Positions 9,042-17,730 of a stretch of 32,642 nucleotides of DNA are shown piece by piece. A program made the position numbers and the translations under genes. This DNA is from an uncultured Bacteroidales bacterium. Lineage in GTDB: Bacteria; Bacteroidota; Bacteroidia; Bacteroidales; UBA932. A model generated the notes under the pieces. It had not been told where the DNA came from, did not search any database, and was given only the letters and a program-made list of their open reading frames with translations. Numbering within the stretch: position 1 is the first letter of the stretch; the number at the start of each line of letters is the position of its first letter. Where the stretch lies: the NCBI GenBank assembly GCA_905235535.1, contig CAJOLS010000044.1, positions 1-32,642 on the forward strand. Direction: 5' to 3'.

Positions 9042-10715
9042 TTATTTCTTCACCTCGGGCCTTACGTAACGGTCTCCGGTCTGGGCCTTGACGGCCTCGA
9101 TGAAGGCGGGGGCGTAAGCGGGGGAGGTGTGGCGTCCGGGGACAATCTCACCGTCCTTGGAAGGACGCATTACCTGGTCGTTGTGCTTCACGATGAGGAA
9201 CTTGGCCAACTTGTCCCAGCGCTGCATCATCTTGTCCGTGTAGGCGAGGGTTTTGCCGGTGAGGAAGTCGGAGAGGTCTCCGGCCGTCATTCCGGCGGCC
9301 TTGGCCTCCACTTCGGCCTGGTCTGCCTCATAATAGTCTTCCAGCTCTTTCTGGGCGTCGCGGAGGTCTCCAATCATGGCGCTCCAGCGGGGGTAAATCA
9401 TATTGGCCACCCAGTTGTTCATCCAGAAGGCGCTCCCGAAGGAGAATTCGGTGAGTTTGTTGTTCTCCTCGCGGAAAGGGTCCGGAATGCGGTTGATGCC
9501 GCAGTACACGGGCACGTAGGCCACCATGGTGGCATCGTCCATATTGAAATAGGTGATGCCGCCCAGGGCGTCGGGCAGCCAGCTGCGCATGCGGCAAACC
9601 AGGGTCATGCCGCTTTGCTGGCAGCCGATGGGGCGCTCGCGGAACATGTTGGTGCCGTCTTCGCTCTTGAAGTTCACAGGCTGGTTGCGGTAGGGGGAAG
9701 CCCAGGGACCGGCGCTCACATCGGCCGTCATATCCAGGGCGGTTCCCTCGAAGTGGTCCCGCATGTCGTTCTGGATGTCGCGGTAGGTGACGGGCTTGTC
9801 GGGTTTGATCCAGAGGGGCAGGTGGTCCTTTTCGGTCATGTCGCCGTTGATGAAGGGCAGGTAGGAGTCCATCTCCTCCGTGTTGTAGTGGTGGCGGAAG
9901 AAGCTCCATACGCGGGCTTCGCAGGCGCGGATTTTCCCAAAGTCCATGGGGTTGTAGGCCTCGCGGAAGCTGAAGTCCTTGTCGGCCCCGGTGAAATAAC
10001 CCATCTCGCGGGCGAAGCTGATGCAATCGGCCGAATACATGGTATTGCCGTCGGCGGTTACGTAGAAGCCCAGCTTCTTGTCCACCTTCCGGGCCTGGGG
10101 AAACTGCTGGATGCGGCTGGAGTTGGCATAGGCGGTGATGCAGTCGTCGGGGACGCGGAGGGCCACCCAGACGGCGCCCTTGCGGCCTTCGCCCTTGCCC
10201 ACCAGTTCCATGATCCAGGCTTCGTCCTTGTCGCAGATGGCAAAGGATTCACCCGTCTCGTTGTAACCGTATTCATTCACCAGCTGGTTCATGACGGCAA
10301 TGGCCTCGCGGGCCGAGGCAGCGCGCTGAAGGGCCAGTTCCATGAGGTTGAAATAGCCCAGCCAGCCTTCGGGGTTGCGCAGTTCCCGGCGGCCGCCCCA
10401 GGTGGTTTCCACGATGGAGACCTGTTTCTCGTTCATCAGGCCCACCACGGCATAGGTGTAGGGAGCCTGGTCGATGTAGTGGACCGGGGAGCCCGGGAAA
10501 AAGCCGCGGATGGCCACCTTCTCCCCGGGGGCGTGCTGGCCCGGACGGGAATAGGTGAGGGGAGAGATAAAGCCGAAGCTGTCGCAGTTGTAGGTGCAGA
10601 TGACGCTTCCGTCGGCGGAAGCCAGTTTGCCCACCACCAGGTTGGTACAGGCGTGGGACGGGGCCGATAAAGCCAGAAGGGCGGCCGAAAGGGCCAGGGC
10701 CAGGATTCGTTTCAT
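9042..10715 (-). CDS. Secreted C69-family dipeptidase (PepD-like)
   Basis: A 557-residue N-terminal-nucleophile dipeptidase. The signal peptide (MKRILALALSAALLALSAPSHA) ends directly before Cys23 (CTNLVVGKLASADGS), which after cleavage would be the free N-terminal catalytic Cys of the C69/U34 family. Other family features are the Asp/Asn-rich YNCDS, the WGGRRELRNPEGWLGYFNLMELALQRA helix and ESFAICDKDEAWIMEL. It likely acts in the periplasm on dipeptides. It begins 25 bp after the guaA stop on the same strand with no terminator between, so co-transcription with guaA is probable. PSHAC is not a lipobox, which favours the Cys being the nucleophile and not a lipid site. Confidence 0.9.
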   Translation of the reverse strand: MKRILALALSAALLALSAPSHACTNLVVGKLASADGSVICTYNCDSFGFISPLTYSRPGQHAPGEKVAIRGFFPGSPVHYIDQAPYTYAVVGLMNEKQVSIVETTWGGRRELRNPEGWLGYFNLMELALQRAASAREAIAVMNQLVNEYGYNETGESFAICDKDEAWIMELVGKGEGRKGAVWVALRVPDDCITAYANSSRIQQFPQARKVDKKLGFYVTADGNTMYSADCISFAREMGYFTGADKDFSFREAYNPMDFGKIRACEARVWSFFRHHYNTEEMDSYLPFINGDMTEKDHLPLWIKPDKPVTYRDIQNDMRDHFEGTALDMTADVSAGPWASPYRNQPVNFKSEDGTNMFRERPIGCQQSGMTLVCRMRSWLPDALGGITYFNMDDATMVAYVPVYCGINRIPDPFREENNKLTEFSFGSAFWMNNWVANMIYPRWSAMIGDLRDAQKELEDYYEADQAEVEAKAAGMTAGDLSDFLTGKTLAYTDKMMQRWDKLAKFLIVKHNDQVMRPSKDGEIVPGRHTSPAYAPAFIEAVKAQTGDRYVRPEVKK

Positions 10716-10740
10716 ATCAGTGTTTTGTTTGTGTTGTCAA

Positions 10741-12318
10741 CTATTCCCATTCAATGGTTGCCGGCGGTTTGGAGGAGACGTCGTAAACTACGCGGTTTAC
10801 CCCGCGCACTTTGCGGATAATCTCGTTGGAAACCTCCCGGAGGAAATCGTAGGGGAGGGGGAACCAGTCGGCCGTCATGGCGTCTGTGGAAACCACTGCG
10901 CGAAGGGCCACGGGGTTCTCGTAGGTTCTCTCGTCTCCCATTACGCCCACGCTCCTGATCGGCAGAAGGATTACGCCTGCCTGCCAGATGGCGTCGTAGA
11001 GGTTGGTGGCCATTACGCGGGGGTCTGAGGCGGAGGGGAAGCCCATGCCGGTGCAGTCGTAGCTGCGAAGGCCCCGGATGAAGATATCGTCGGCCTCGCG
11101 GAGCACGGAGAGCTTTTCTTCCGTGATGTCTCCTATGATGCGCACGGCCAGGGACGGGCCCGGGAAGGGATGGCGGCTCACCAGTTCTTCCTTGATGCCC
11201 AGGGCGCGGCCCACGCGGCGAACTTCGTCCTTGAAGAGCATCCTGAGCGGCTCCACAATCTTCAGGTTCATCCTTTCCGGAAGGCCGCCTACGTTGTGGT
11301 GACTCTTGATTTTGGAGGCAATTCCGGGGATGCCGGCGCTCTCAATCACGTCCGGATAAATGGTGCCCTGGGCCAGCCAGCGGGCGTTTTCAATCTTTTT
11401 GGCGTATTGGTCAAAGGTTTCTACGAACAGCCGGCCGATGATTTTGCGCTTGGCCTCGGGGTCCGAAACGCCGGCGAGTTCTTTCAGGAAAGCCTCTGAA
11501 GCATCGGCTCCTATTACATTGAGGCCCATGTTCTGGTAGGAGGCCAGTACGTCTGTATATTCGTTCTTTCTAAGGAGGCCGTTGTTCACGAAGATGCAGG
11601 TGAGCTGGCTTCCTATGGCTTTGTTCAGCAGCACGGCCGCCACGGTGGAATCCACGCCGCCGCTCAGGCCCAGGATCACTTTGTCCTGGCCGATGGTCTT
11701 TCGAAGGCTCTCCACCGTGCTGTCCACGAAGGAGTCCGGCGTCCATTCTCCGGTGCAGCCGCAGATGCCGTACGCAAAGTTGCGAAGGATGGTGCCGCCT
11801 TCGGCCGTATGGTACACCTCAGGGTGGAACTGCACGGCGTAAAGGTTTTTATCGGCCATCTGGTAGGCGGCGTTGCGCACGTCCTTGGTGGAAGCTATCA
11901 CCGTGGCTTCGGAAGGGATGGCCGATATGGTGTCTCCGTGGGACATCCAGACGGCCGATTCCGGGGAAATGCCTTCCAGCAGGGGGGAATCGGCCACTTT
12001 GGTAAGGATGGCGCGGCCGTATTCGCGGGTGTTGGAGTGTTCTACCTTGCCGCCCAGCCTGTGGGCTATGTACTGCGCTCCGTAGCATATGCCCAGCACG
12101 GGTACTTTGCCCAGGAAATGGGCCCAGTCAATCTGGGGGGCATTGGTGTCCAGCACGGAGCAGGGGCTGCCGGATAAAATGATTCCGCGGACCTCCGGGG
12201 AGAGCTCCACCGGCTTGGAGAAGGGGATAATTTCGCAGTAAACGTTGAGTTCCCGGAGTCTTCTGCCAATGAGCTGGGTCACTTGGGATCCGCAGTCCAG
12301 AATGATGATTTTTTGCAT
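10741..12318 (-). CDS. guaA: GuaA, GMP synthase (glutamine-hydrolysing)
   Basis: Converts XMP, ATP and glutamine to GMP, the last step of guanine nucleotide synthesis. The class I glutaminase domain (1 to about 190) carries the nucleophile Cys78 in VLGICYGAQ and the His-Glu pair in QFHPEVYHT. The ATP pyrophosphatase domain has the PP-loop [14 protein letters not shown] near 220. The C-terminal dimerisation domain ends in PPATIEWE, the canonical GuaA end. The ORF track starts at a TTG at 12348, but a TAATTTTG -7 box overlaps that codon; the ATG at 12318 ([12 protein letters not shown]) fits the family and gives 525 residues. The dipeptidase gene follows 25 bp downstream. Confidence 0.96.
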   Translation of the reverse strand: MQKIIILDCGSQVTQLIGRRLRELNVYCEIIPFSKPVELSPEVRGIILSGSPCSVLDTNAPQIDWAHFLGKVPVLGICYGAQYIAHRLGGKVEHSNTREYGRAILTKVADSPLLEGISPESAVWMSHGDTISAIPSEATVIASTKDVRNAAYQMADKNLYAVQFHPEVYHTAEGGTILRNFAYGICGCTGEWTPDSFVDSTVESLRKTIGQDKVILGLSGGVDSTVAAVLLNKAIGSQLTCIFVNNGLLRKNEYTDVLASYQNMGLNVIGADASEAFLKELAGVSDPEAKRKIIGRLFVETFDQYAKKIENARWLAQGTIYPDVIESAGIPGIASKIKSHHNVGGLPERMNLKIVEPLRMLFKDEVRRVGRALGIKEELVSRHPFPGPSLAVRIIGDITEEKLSVLREADDIFIRGLRSYDCTGMGFPSASDPRVMATNLYDAIWQAGVILLPIRSVGVMGDERTYENPVALRAVVSTDAMTADWFPLPYDFLREVSNEIIRKVRGVNRVVYDVSSKPPATIEWE

Positions 12319-12345
12319 ATTGCCAATGTGCATTTGTGTAATTTG

Positions 12346-12353
12346 CAAAATTA
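12346..12353 (-). promoter_or_regulatory. -7 box for guaA
   Basis: The minus strand reads TAATTTTG (TAnnTTTG), about 28 nt before the chosen ATG and only about 15 nt outside repeat copy B. It rules out the upstream TTG as start codon. Confidence 0.5.
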
Positions 12354-12368
12354 ATGATTTTCTTTAAA

Positions 12369-12477
12369 AGTCTGTTTTGAAATGATTCAATAAATTCTTT
12401 ATGTTTCTTTTTGGTAAATTTTCCTCAAAAATTTCCACAAAAATAAACTATAAATAAAAATATCAATCAGACTCTAA
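12369..12477 (-). repeat. Fold-back repeat copy B (short form)
   Basis: Begins AGTCTGTTTTGAAATGATTCAATAA and ends ATCAATCAGACTCTAA. The central hairpin is missing; the junction reads CCTCAAAAATTTCCAC, the same as in copy D. One terminal repeat has lost 10 bp (ATTTCAAAAC). It fills the gap between the NhaC-type gene, whose TAG stop it forms at 12474-12476, and guaA. Confidence 0.9.
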
Positions 12478-13910
12478 GGAAGATGCCGCACAATCTTCCA
12501 GCCTATGACGGCCATCAGGATGGACATCAGCGGGGACAGGAGATTGAAAAAGCAGAACGGGGCATACACCAGCGTGGGCACCGAAAGGATGGTGGCCTGA
12601 GTCATGCCGCAGCTGCTCCAGGGAAAGAGGGGAGAGGTAACCGTGGCGGAATCTTCCACGCTGCGGCTCAGAAGGCGAGCCTCGTAGCCCTCCTTTTCAA
12701 ACGTGTCCCGGTACAGGTTGGAGGTGAGGATGATGGCCAGGTACTGGTCCGAGACCATGCCCACCATGCCCGTTCCCGTTACCACGGTAGAGGCAACCAG
12801 GCCGCTGCGCGTGCGGGTGAAGGGGGCCATGATGCGGGCCAGGTCCGTAATCATGCCGCTGGCCTTCATGGCGGCGCCGAAGCACATGGCGCAGAGGATG
12901 AGGAATACCGTATTGAGCATACCTGTCATGCCCCGGCTGGCCACCAGCCGGTTCACTTCGGCATTGCCGGTTTCTATGGAAACGGTGTTGTAGATGCTTT
13001 CGATGACGCCGGTGAAATAGATTCTGGCGTTGCCGCCTTCCGTGACGGAGGCGCCAATCCCCTTGACTATATCCGGTTGCAGGATGATGGCTGCGATGCT
13101 GGCGGCCAGGGCCGACAGGGCCAGCACCATCACGGCCGGTTTCCTTTTCCAGATAAGGAAGACGGTATAGGCCGGCACCAGCAGCACCCAGGGGGTGATG
13201 TTGAACTTCTGGGACAGGACCTGGGAGTACACCTGCATCTCGTCACTGGGGGTACCACCGTGGGTGAGGCCCAGGATGGTGAAGATGATGAGGGTGATGG
13301 CAAAGGACGGCACCGTGGTGAACATCATGTAGCGGATGTGCGTGAACAGGTCCACCTTGTTGATGGAGGAAGCCAGCACCGTGGTGTCCGAAAGGGGGGA
13401 AACCTTGTCTCCGAAATAAGCGCCGGAGATGATGGCACCGGCTGTCATGGCGTCCGGGAATCCTTCGGCCCGGCCTATGCCCAGCAGGGCCACTCCCACC
13501 GTGGCTATGGTGGTCCAGGAAGAGCCCGTCATCACGGAAACCAGGGCGCAAAGGGCGCAGGCGGTGAGCAGGAACACCTTGGGGCTGATGATCTTGAGGC
13601 CGTAGTAGATGAAGGCCGGCACAACGCCGCAGGAGGTCCAGGTGCCGGAAATGGCGCCAATCATGAACAGGATGATGATGGCCATGGCCACCTCGCCGAC
13701 ATTTTCCATGATGGCCTTTTCGAAGCTCTTCCAGGGCGTTTTGTACAGCCAGGAGGAAAGGGCTATGCTAAGGCCTGCCCCTATGAGCAGGGCCACCTGG
13801 GAAGCGCCAACGATAGAATCGGCCCCCCAGATGATGATGACAAGGGCCAGGAGAAGCACCAGCACTCCTAAGGGGATGAGGGCTATGAGCGTCCTTTTGT
13901 CGGGGGGCAT
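12474..13910 (-). CDS. nhaC: NhaC-family Na+/H+ antiporter
   Basis: An inner-membrane secondary transporter with about 11-12 hydrophobic segments, 478 residues from the chosen start. Family features include GAISGTWTSCGVVPAFIYYGL, the conserved TGSSWTTIATVGVAL, ISGAYFGDKVSPLSDTTVLAS (acidic and Ser/Thr residues of the ion site) and a second-half MVSDQYLAIIL. It probably exchanges Na+ for H+; some NhaC relatives exchange malate or lactate, which cannot be excluded. The ATG at 13910 follows an A-rich AAAAGAAAGAAAC, normal for this phylum. An upstream ATG at 13979 overlaps the GNAT stop as ATGA and could couple translation, but would add 23 polar residues unlike the family. The TAG stop comes from repeat copy B. 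Confidence 0.88.
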   Translation of the reverse strand: MPPDKRTLIALIPLGVLVLLLALVIIIWGADSIVGASQVALLIGAGLSIALSSWLYKTPWKSFEKAIMENVGEVAMAIIILFMIGAISGTWTSCGVVPAFIYYGLKIISPKVFLLTACALCALVSVMTGSSWTTIATVGVALLGIGRAEGFPDAMTAGAIISGAYFGDKVSPLSDTTVLASSINKVDLFTHIRYMMFTTVPSFAITLIIFTILGLTHGGTPSDEMQVYSQVLSQKFNITPWVLLVPAYTVFLIWKRKPAVMVLALSALAASIAAIILQPDIVKGIGASVTEGGNARIYFTGVIESIYNTVSIETGNAEVNRLVASRGMTGMLNTVFLILCAMCFGAAMKASGMITDLARIMAPFTRTRSGLVASTVVTGTGMVGMVSDQYLAIILTSNLYRDTFEKEGYEARLLSRSVEDSATVTSPLFPWSSCGMTQATILSVPTLVYAPFCFFNLLSPLMSILMAVIGWKIVRHLP

Positions 13911-13975
13911 TGTTTCTTTCTTTTGAGTACGGCTACACAGGTGGGCGGCACCACGTTCATCATCAGGGAATACAT

Positions 13976-14455
13976 TCATTCTTCGCAGACAAGTTCAAAG
14001 GAGGTGTATTGGATTTTCAGGCCCAGGGAGCGGTAGAAGGCCATGGCGGCGGGATTGCACTCCCAGGCGTGGAGGGTGATGTTGTGGCAGCCCTTCTCCC
14101 TGGCATAGCCTTTCACGTATTCGAAAAGGGTGGTGCCTATGTGCCGGCCGCGGGCGTTCTCTTCCACACAGAGGTCTTCTATGTACAGGGTGGTCAGTTC
14201 CTTCAGGCTGCCGCTGCCCTTGTGCTCCAGGGCGCAGAAGGCATAGCCCAGCACTTTCCCATCGGCCTCATAGACAAAGACGGGTGTTTCCGGATGGGCA
14301 AAGATGGCAAGAAGCTCCTCGTCCGTATATTTTTTCCCTATGGCGTGGAACAGGTCCGGACGGCCCCGGTGGTGCACGGCAAGCACCTGATGGAGCAGGC
14401 GGTTCACGGCATCCAGGTCCTTGGGCCCGGCCAGTCTGATGCAGGGATGGTCCAT
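13976..14455 (-). CDS. GNAT-family N-acetyltransferase
   Basis: A 159-residue acetyl-CoA-dependent acetyltransferase of the GNAT fold. Strand beta4 (LTTLYIEDLCVEENARGRHIGTTLFEYV) carries the acetyl-CoA pyrophosphate loop in the form RGRHIGT. The following CHNITLHAWECNPAAMAFYRSLGL is the classic helix-strand-helix end. The substrate, a small molecule or a protein N-terminus, cannot be told. The ORF-track start at 14500 lies upstream of a TAACTTTG promoter box; the ATG at 14455 (MDHPCIRLAGPKDLD) is the sensible start. It is first in a pair with the NhaC-type gene. A second, OhrR-type promoter module lies further upstream at 14598-14649. Confidence 0.87.
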   Translation of the reverse strand: MDHPCIRLAGPKDLDAVNRLLHQVLAVHHRGRPDLFHAIGKKYTDEELLAIFAHPETPVFVYEADGKVLGYAFCALEHKGSGSLKELTTLYIEDLCVEENARGRHIGTTLFEYVKGYAREKGCHNITLHAWECNPAAMAFYRSLGLKIQYTSFELVCEE

Positions 14456-14473
14456 TTCAGTACAATTTGGCCG

Positions 14474-14481
14474 CAAAGTTA
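14474..14481 (-). promoter_or_regulatory. -7 box for the GNAT-NhaC pair
   Basis: The minus strand reads TAACTTTG, 18 nt before the ATG at 14455, with a TTG about 16 nt upstream of it. Confidence 0.5.
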
Positions 14482-14553
14482 GTAAAAATAGCCGATTCAA
14501 TTCGTATCTTTGTAATCCTATCTTTCGCAGGCGTGAAAGTTACCCAACTTGGA

Positions 14554-14566
14554 GCCCTGAAAGGGC
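14554..14566. other. GCCCT-GAA-AGGGC hairpin in leader region
   Basis: A perfect 5-bp stem with a 3-nt loop in the GC-rich stretch 14520-14592, which encodes nothing convincing. On the minus strand it would sit in a leader made from the promoter at 14613-14620. No poly-T tract follows on either strand, so it is not a standard terminator. Confidence 0.4.
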
Positions 14567-14597
14567 GATAGCAAGCCTCCTTCCTAACCTTGCATTT

Positions 14598-14649
14598 ATA
14601 TCGTTTGCGATGCAAATATACGGAAATCTTTTTATATCGCAAGCGATAT
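14598..14649 (-). promoter_or_regulatory. Two-palindrome operator/promoter module 1 (OhrR-type, predicted)
   Basis: Two operator-like sites lie 37 bp apart centre to centre: the imperfect ATATCGTTTGCGAT (14598-14611) and the perfect 16-bp palindrome ATATCGCAAGCGATAT (14634-14649). On the minus strand the perfect palindrome contains a -33 TTG followed by exactly 19 nt and TATATTTG (14613-14620). The other site overlaps the expected transcription start. The same arrangement recurs at 18212-18263. On the plus strand the module lies just upstream of the DMT transporter promoter, so one repressor could control both directions. Confidence 0.75.
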
Positions 14650-14676
14650 TTTGAAAAAATCATTCCAATTCTTTGC

Positions 14677-14684
14677 TATCTTTG
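14677..14684 (+). promoter_or_regulatory. -7 box for the DMT transporter operon
   Basis: TATCTTTG, 15 nt before the ATG at 14700. A TTTTG at 14649-14653, touching the palindrome at 14634-14649, is the only -33 candidate but has long spacing (23 nt). The box shows the ORF-track start at 14673 is too far upstream. Confidence 0.5.
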
Positions 14685-14699
14685 CATCGCAGTACCGAT

Positions 14700-15635
14700 A
14701 TGCAACATCTTGGAGAAATCATAGCCCTGGTGGTGGCCATGTCCTGGACGGTGACCGCCCTGTTTGCCGACAAGGCCAGCCATCGCATAGGGTCCATGTC
14801 GGCCAATGTGATCCGGCTTGTCCTGGCCACTTTGTTCCTCTCCCTTATCCTCTGGGTGGGGGTGGGCCGTCCCTATCCCGTTTATGCCGACGGTAAAGCC
14901 TGGTTCTGGCTGGCCCTGTCGGCCCTGGTGGGGTATGTCTTCGGAGACTGGTGCCTGTTTAACTGTTACCTTTATATAGGAGCGCGTTTCGGCCAGCTGT
15001 TCATGACGCTGGCCCCGCCCATGGCCGCCATCGCCGGTTGGGCCATCCTGGGAGAAACGCTCACCTGGAAAGCCTGCCTGGCCATGGCCGTTACCCTAAT
15101 CGGTATCGCCCTCTCTATCCTGAGCAGGGGAGAGGGGCATCATGTACGCCTCACCTTGCCCCTGAAGGGCGTTTTGCTGGGCCTGGGCGCCGGTATAGGA
15201 CAGGGCGTGGGCCTGGTTTTGAGCAAGGTGGGCATGGAGCATTATGCCAGCATAATCCCGGCCGATGCCCCATCGGCCCTGGAAACGCTGCTTCCCTTTG
15301 CCTCCACCATGATTCGCGCCGTGGTGGGAGCCGCCGGTTTCCTGGCGCTGATGGCCCTCCAGAAAAAGACGGCCGAACTGAGGGCGGCCACCCATGACAG
15401 GAAAGGGATGGGCTATGCCCTCATCATGACTCTCTTCGGCCCGGTGATTGGCGTTTCCCTGTCCCTGATGGCGGTGAGATATACGGCGGCCGGCATTGCC
15501 TCCACCCTTATGGCGCTCACCCCTGTCTTTATCCTCATCCCTTACGCCTTTATCTATCACCAGCGCATCAAAGCCCGCGAAGTCCTGGGCGTTCTGGTGA
15601 GTATGACCGGCGTAGCCCTTTTCTTCCTGCTGTAA
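14700..15635 (+). CDS. DMT (EamA-type) transporter
   Basis: A 311-residue inner-membrane protein with ten hydrophobic segments in two EamA-like halves. The first half begins EIIALVVAMSWTVTALFADKAS. The end of the first repeat reads LAPPMAAIAGWAILGETLTWKACLAMAVTLIGIALS, and the second repeat ends with ALTPVFILIPYAFIYHQRIKAREVLGVLVSMTGVALFFLL, the usual position of the family signature. Such proteins export or import metabolites; no substrate can be assigned. Start ATG 14700 lies after the TATCTTTG box. It is followed after 21 bp by the aldo/keto reductase gene, so the two form an operon, with the palindromic module 1 in front. Confidence 0.88.
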   Translation: MQHLGEIIALVVAMSWTVTALFADKASHRIGSMSANVIRLVLATLFLSLILWVGVGRPYPVYADGKAWFWLALSALVGYVFGDWCLFNCYLYIGARFGQLFMTLAPPMAAIAGWAILGETLTWKACLAMAVTLIGIALSILSRGEGHHVRLTLPLKGVLLGLGAGIGQGVGLVLSKVGMEHYASIIPADAPSALETLLPFASTMIRAVVGAAGFLALMALQKKTAELRAATHDRKGMGYALIMTLFGPVIGVSLSLMAVRYTAAGIASTLMALTPVFILIPYAFIYHQRIKAREVLGVLVSMTGVALFFLL

Positions 15636-15656
15636 ACACTATTTAATTGACATGAT

Positions 15657-16670
15657 ATGATTGAGCCCGTTTATTCCCCTTCCCCCAGCAGATATGATGC
15701 AATGGAATACCGCCGCAGCGGACGCTCCGGCGTCAAGATTCCCGTCCTGGCCTTAGGCCTTTGGCACAACTTCGGCTCCCACAAACCCCTGCGGGACATC
15801 CAGGCCATGGCCCATTATGCCTTTGACAAGGGTATCTGCCACTTTGACCTGGCCAACAACTACGGACCGGAATACGGTACGGCCGAGGAGAACTTCGGCC
15901 TGCTCATGGAGCGTTCTTTCCGCCCCTACCGCGACGAAATGCTCATCAGCACCAAGGCCGGCTGGGACATGTGGCCCGGTCCCTATGGAAACTGGGGCTC
16001 CCGCAAATACCTCATGGCCAGCCTGGACCAGAGTCTGAGGCGCATGAAGCTGGACTATGTGGACGTGTTCTATTCCCACCGCTGGGACCCGGAAACGCCC
16101 CTGGAAGAGACCATGCAGGCCCTGGTGGACATTGTCCGGCAGGGGAAGGCCTTGTACGTGGGCCTTTCGCGCTATCCCGCAGAGCAGGCTCGCGTAGCCT
16201 ACAGGTATCTGGCCGCTCATGATGTCCCTTGCCTGCTGTATCAGGACCGGTACAACATCATAGACCGGGTTCCGCAGTGCAGCGGCCTCATAGACCTTTG
16301 TGAAGAAAGCGGGACGGGCTTCATTTCCTTCTCCCCGCTGCAGCAGGGCCTCCTGACGGGCCGATATCTGAACGGCGTTCCGGCCGATTCCCGCATGGCC
16401 AAGGGTGTTTTCCTGAAGGAAGAAATGCTAACCCCCACCATGATGGAAGCCCTCCACGGGCTCAATGCTCTGGCACAAAAAAGAGGACAGAGCTTTGCTC
16501 AGATGGCTCTGTCCTGGTTACTTCAAGATTCCCGTGTCTGCTCGGTTATCATAGGTGCCAGTTCGGTGGCTCAGATGGAGGACAACCTCAAATCTTTGGA
16601 TAACCTCGCTTTCTCTCAGGAGGAGCTCAGGCTCATAGATTCCTTATCGGCTCCTGTCCAGTTGAGATAG
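15657..16670 (+). CDS. yghZ: YghZ-type aldo/keto reductase (L-glyceraldehyde 3-phosphate/methylglyoxal reductase)
   Basis: A 337-residue NADPH-dependent AKR of the AKR14 group. The N-terminus (MEYRRSGRSGVKIPVLALGLWHNFG) and HFDLANNYGP, ISTKAGWDMWPGPYG, GSRKYLMASLDQSLRRM and FYSHRWDPETPLEET closely follow E. coli YghZ. The catalytic tetrad is present as Asp and Tyr in FDLANNYG, Lys in STKAG and His in YSHR. E. coli YghZ reduces L-glyceraldehyde 3-phosphate and methylglyoxal, so detoxification of reactive aldehydes is a fair inference. It is second in an operon with the DMT transporter. Its 3' end overlaps the convergent ohrR-type gene by 38 bp. Confidence 0.92.
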   Translation: MIEPVYSPSPSRYDAMEYRRSGRSGVKIPVLALGLWHNFGSHKPLRDIQAMAHYAFDKGICHFDLANNYGPEYGTAEENFGLLMERSFRPYRDEMLISTKAGWDMWPGPYGNWGSRKYLMASLDQSLRRMKLDYVDVFYSHRWDPETPLEETMQALVDIVRQGKALYVGLSRYPAEQARVAYRYLAAHDVPCLLYQDRYNIIDRVPQCSGLIDLCEESGTGFISFSPLQQGLLTGRYLNGVPADSRMAKGVFLKEEMLTPTMMEALHGLNALAQKRGQSFAQMALSWLLQDSRVCSVIIGASSVAQMEDNLKSLDNLAFSQEELRLIDSLSAPVQLR

Positions 16671-17118
16671 CCCGGTTGCTTTTGTCCAGCCGGTTTATCA
16701 TGTCGTCCAGCATGAGGAAGAGCTCCGGAACGGTCTGGGGATTTACGCTCTTGCACATGACGGCCTGGCCTACGGTGAAGGGGACATTCCCCAGTTCTTC
16801 CTGTAATTGCCTGCCTTTGGGGGCAAGGGTGACAATCATCTGACGACCGTCTTCCTTTCCTTTCTTCCTCACCAGGATTCCTTCTTTCTCCATGCGCTGG
16901 AGAAGGGGAGTCACGGTGTTGGTTTCCAAGTACAGGCGTTTGGCTATGTCGTTCACCGGTTGGTTATCTTTTTCCCACAATACCAGCAGCACCAGATACT
17001 GCGGATAGGTCAGTCCTTGTGCGGCCAGCAGCGGATGATAGGCCTGGGTAAGAAGCCTCGATGCCGTGTACAGCCTGAAACAGAGTTGATTATCCAGCAA
17101 AAAAGCTTCTTTTTCCAT
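16633..17118 (-). CDS. ohrR: OhrR-type MarR-family peroxide-sensing repressor
   Basis: A 161-residue winged-helix regulator. The N-terminal QLCFRLYTASRLLTQAYHPLL and GLTYPQYLVLLVLWE are hallmarks of OhrR. Cys13, Tyr27 and Tyr38 align, with a shift of two, to the sensing Cys15 and its Tyr29/Tyr40 partners of Bacillus subtilis OhrR. A second Cys at 122 (AVMCKSV) is placed like the resolving Cys of 2-Cys OhrR proteins. The recognition helix lies in RLYLETNTVTPLLQRMEKEG and the wing in KKGKEDGRQMIVTL. Its ATG overlaps the TAA of the peroxidase gene (TAATG), so it is the last gene of the ferritin-peroxidase-ohrR operon. It probably autoregulates through the palindromes at 18212-18263. Confidence 0.88.
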   Translation of the reverse strand: MEKEAFLLDNQLCFRLYTASRLLTQAYHPLLAAQGLTYPQYLVLLVLWEKDNQPVNDIAKRLYLETNTVTPLLQRMEKEGILVRKKGKEDGRQMIVTLAPKGRQLQEELGNVPFTVGQAVMCKSVNPQTVPELFLMLDDMINRLDKSNRAISTGQEPIRNL

Positions 17119-17729
17119 TACAGCATGGATTCAATGTCTTTCTCGATATCGACCGGCTCGGTGGTGGGGGCGTAGCGCATGATAACGGTTCCGTCGCGGT
17201 TCACCAGGAACTTGGTGAAGTTCCACTGGATGTCGCTGTCTTTTTCCACGCTCTTGCTGATGTTCTTGAACATTTTGGCCGTCGCCTTGGCTTTGAGACC
17301 CTTGTATTCCTCCGTGGGAGCCTGGGCTTTCAGGTACTCGAAAACGGGCTCTGCGTTGGCACCGTTCACTTCTGTTTTGGCCATGAGCGGGAAGGTGACA
17401 CCGTGGTTGAGGCGGCAGAATTCGGCAATCTCTTCATTGGAGCCGGGTTCCTGACCGGCAAACTGGTCACAGGGGAAGCCCAGGATAACCAGACCCTGGT
17501 CCTTATACTTCTGATAGAGAGCCTCCAGACCGTCGTACTGGGGGGTGAAGCCGCACTTGGAAGCGGTGTTCACCAGCATGAGGATTTTTCCTTTGTACTG
17601 GGCCAAATCCACTTCTGCACCCTTGTTGTTCTTGGTTTTGAAATCGTATATTTTCATGATATTGTCCTTTTGAGCGCTTAGCGACAGTACCATGAGTATT
17701 GCCGCTAAACAAGTTAGGAATCTTTTCAT
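17118..17729 (-). CDS. Secreted glutathione peroxidase-family thiol peroxidase
   Basis: A 203-residue peroxidase. The first 20 residues (MKRFLTCLAAILMVLSLSAQ) form a signal peptide, so it should act in the periplasm. The catalytic set of the GPx family is complete: Cys59 in NTASKCGFT (Cys, not selenocysteine), Gln93 in FAGQEPG, and Trp169-Asn170 in IQWNFTKFLV. Cys87 and Cys105 are candidate resolving cysteines, so thioredoxin-like reduction is more likely than glutathione use. The ORF track runs to 17981, but upstream residues are a shadow of the ferritin gene; the ATG at 17729 lies 1 nt after its stop. An internal ATG (MKIYDF) would give a cytoplasmic form. Confidence 0.9.
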   Translation of the reverse strand: MKRFLTCLAAILMVLSLSAQKDNIMKIYDFKTKNNKGAEVDLAQYKGKILMLVNTASKCGFTPQYDGLEALYQKYKDQGLVILGFPCDQFAGQEPGSNEEIAEFCRLNHGVTFPLMAKTEVNGANAEPVFEYLKAQAPTEEYKGLKAKATAKMFKNISKSVEKDSDIQWNFTKFLVNRDGTVIMRYAPTTEPVDIEKDIESML

Positions 17730-17730
17730 A

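Noticed and set aside
12319-12348. ORF-track start of guaA at a TTG (12348)
   Set aside because: A TAATTTTG -7 box overlaps that codon, and all family homology begins at the ATG at 12318.
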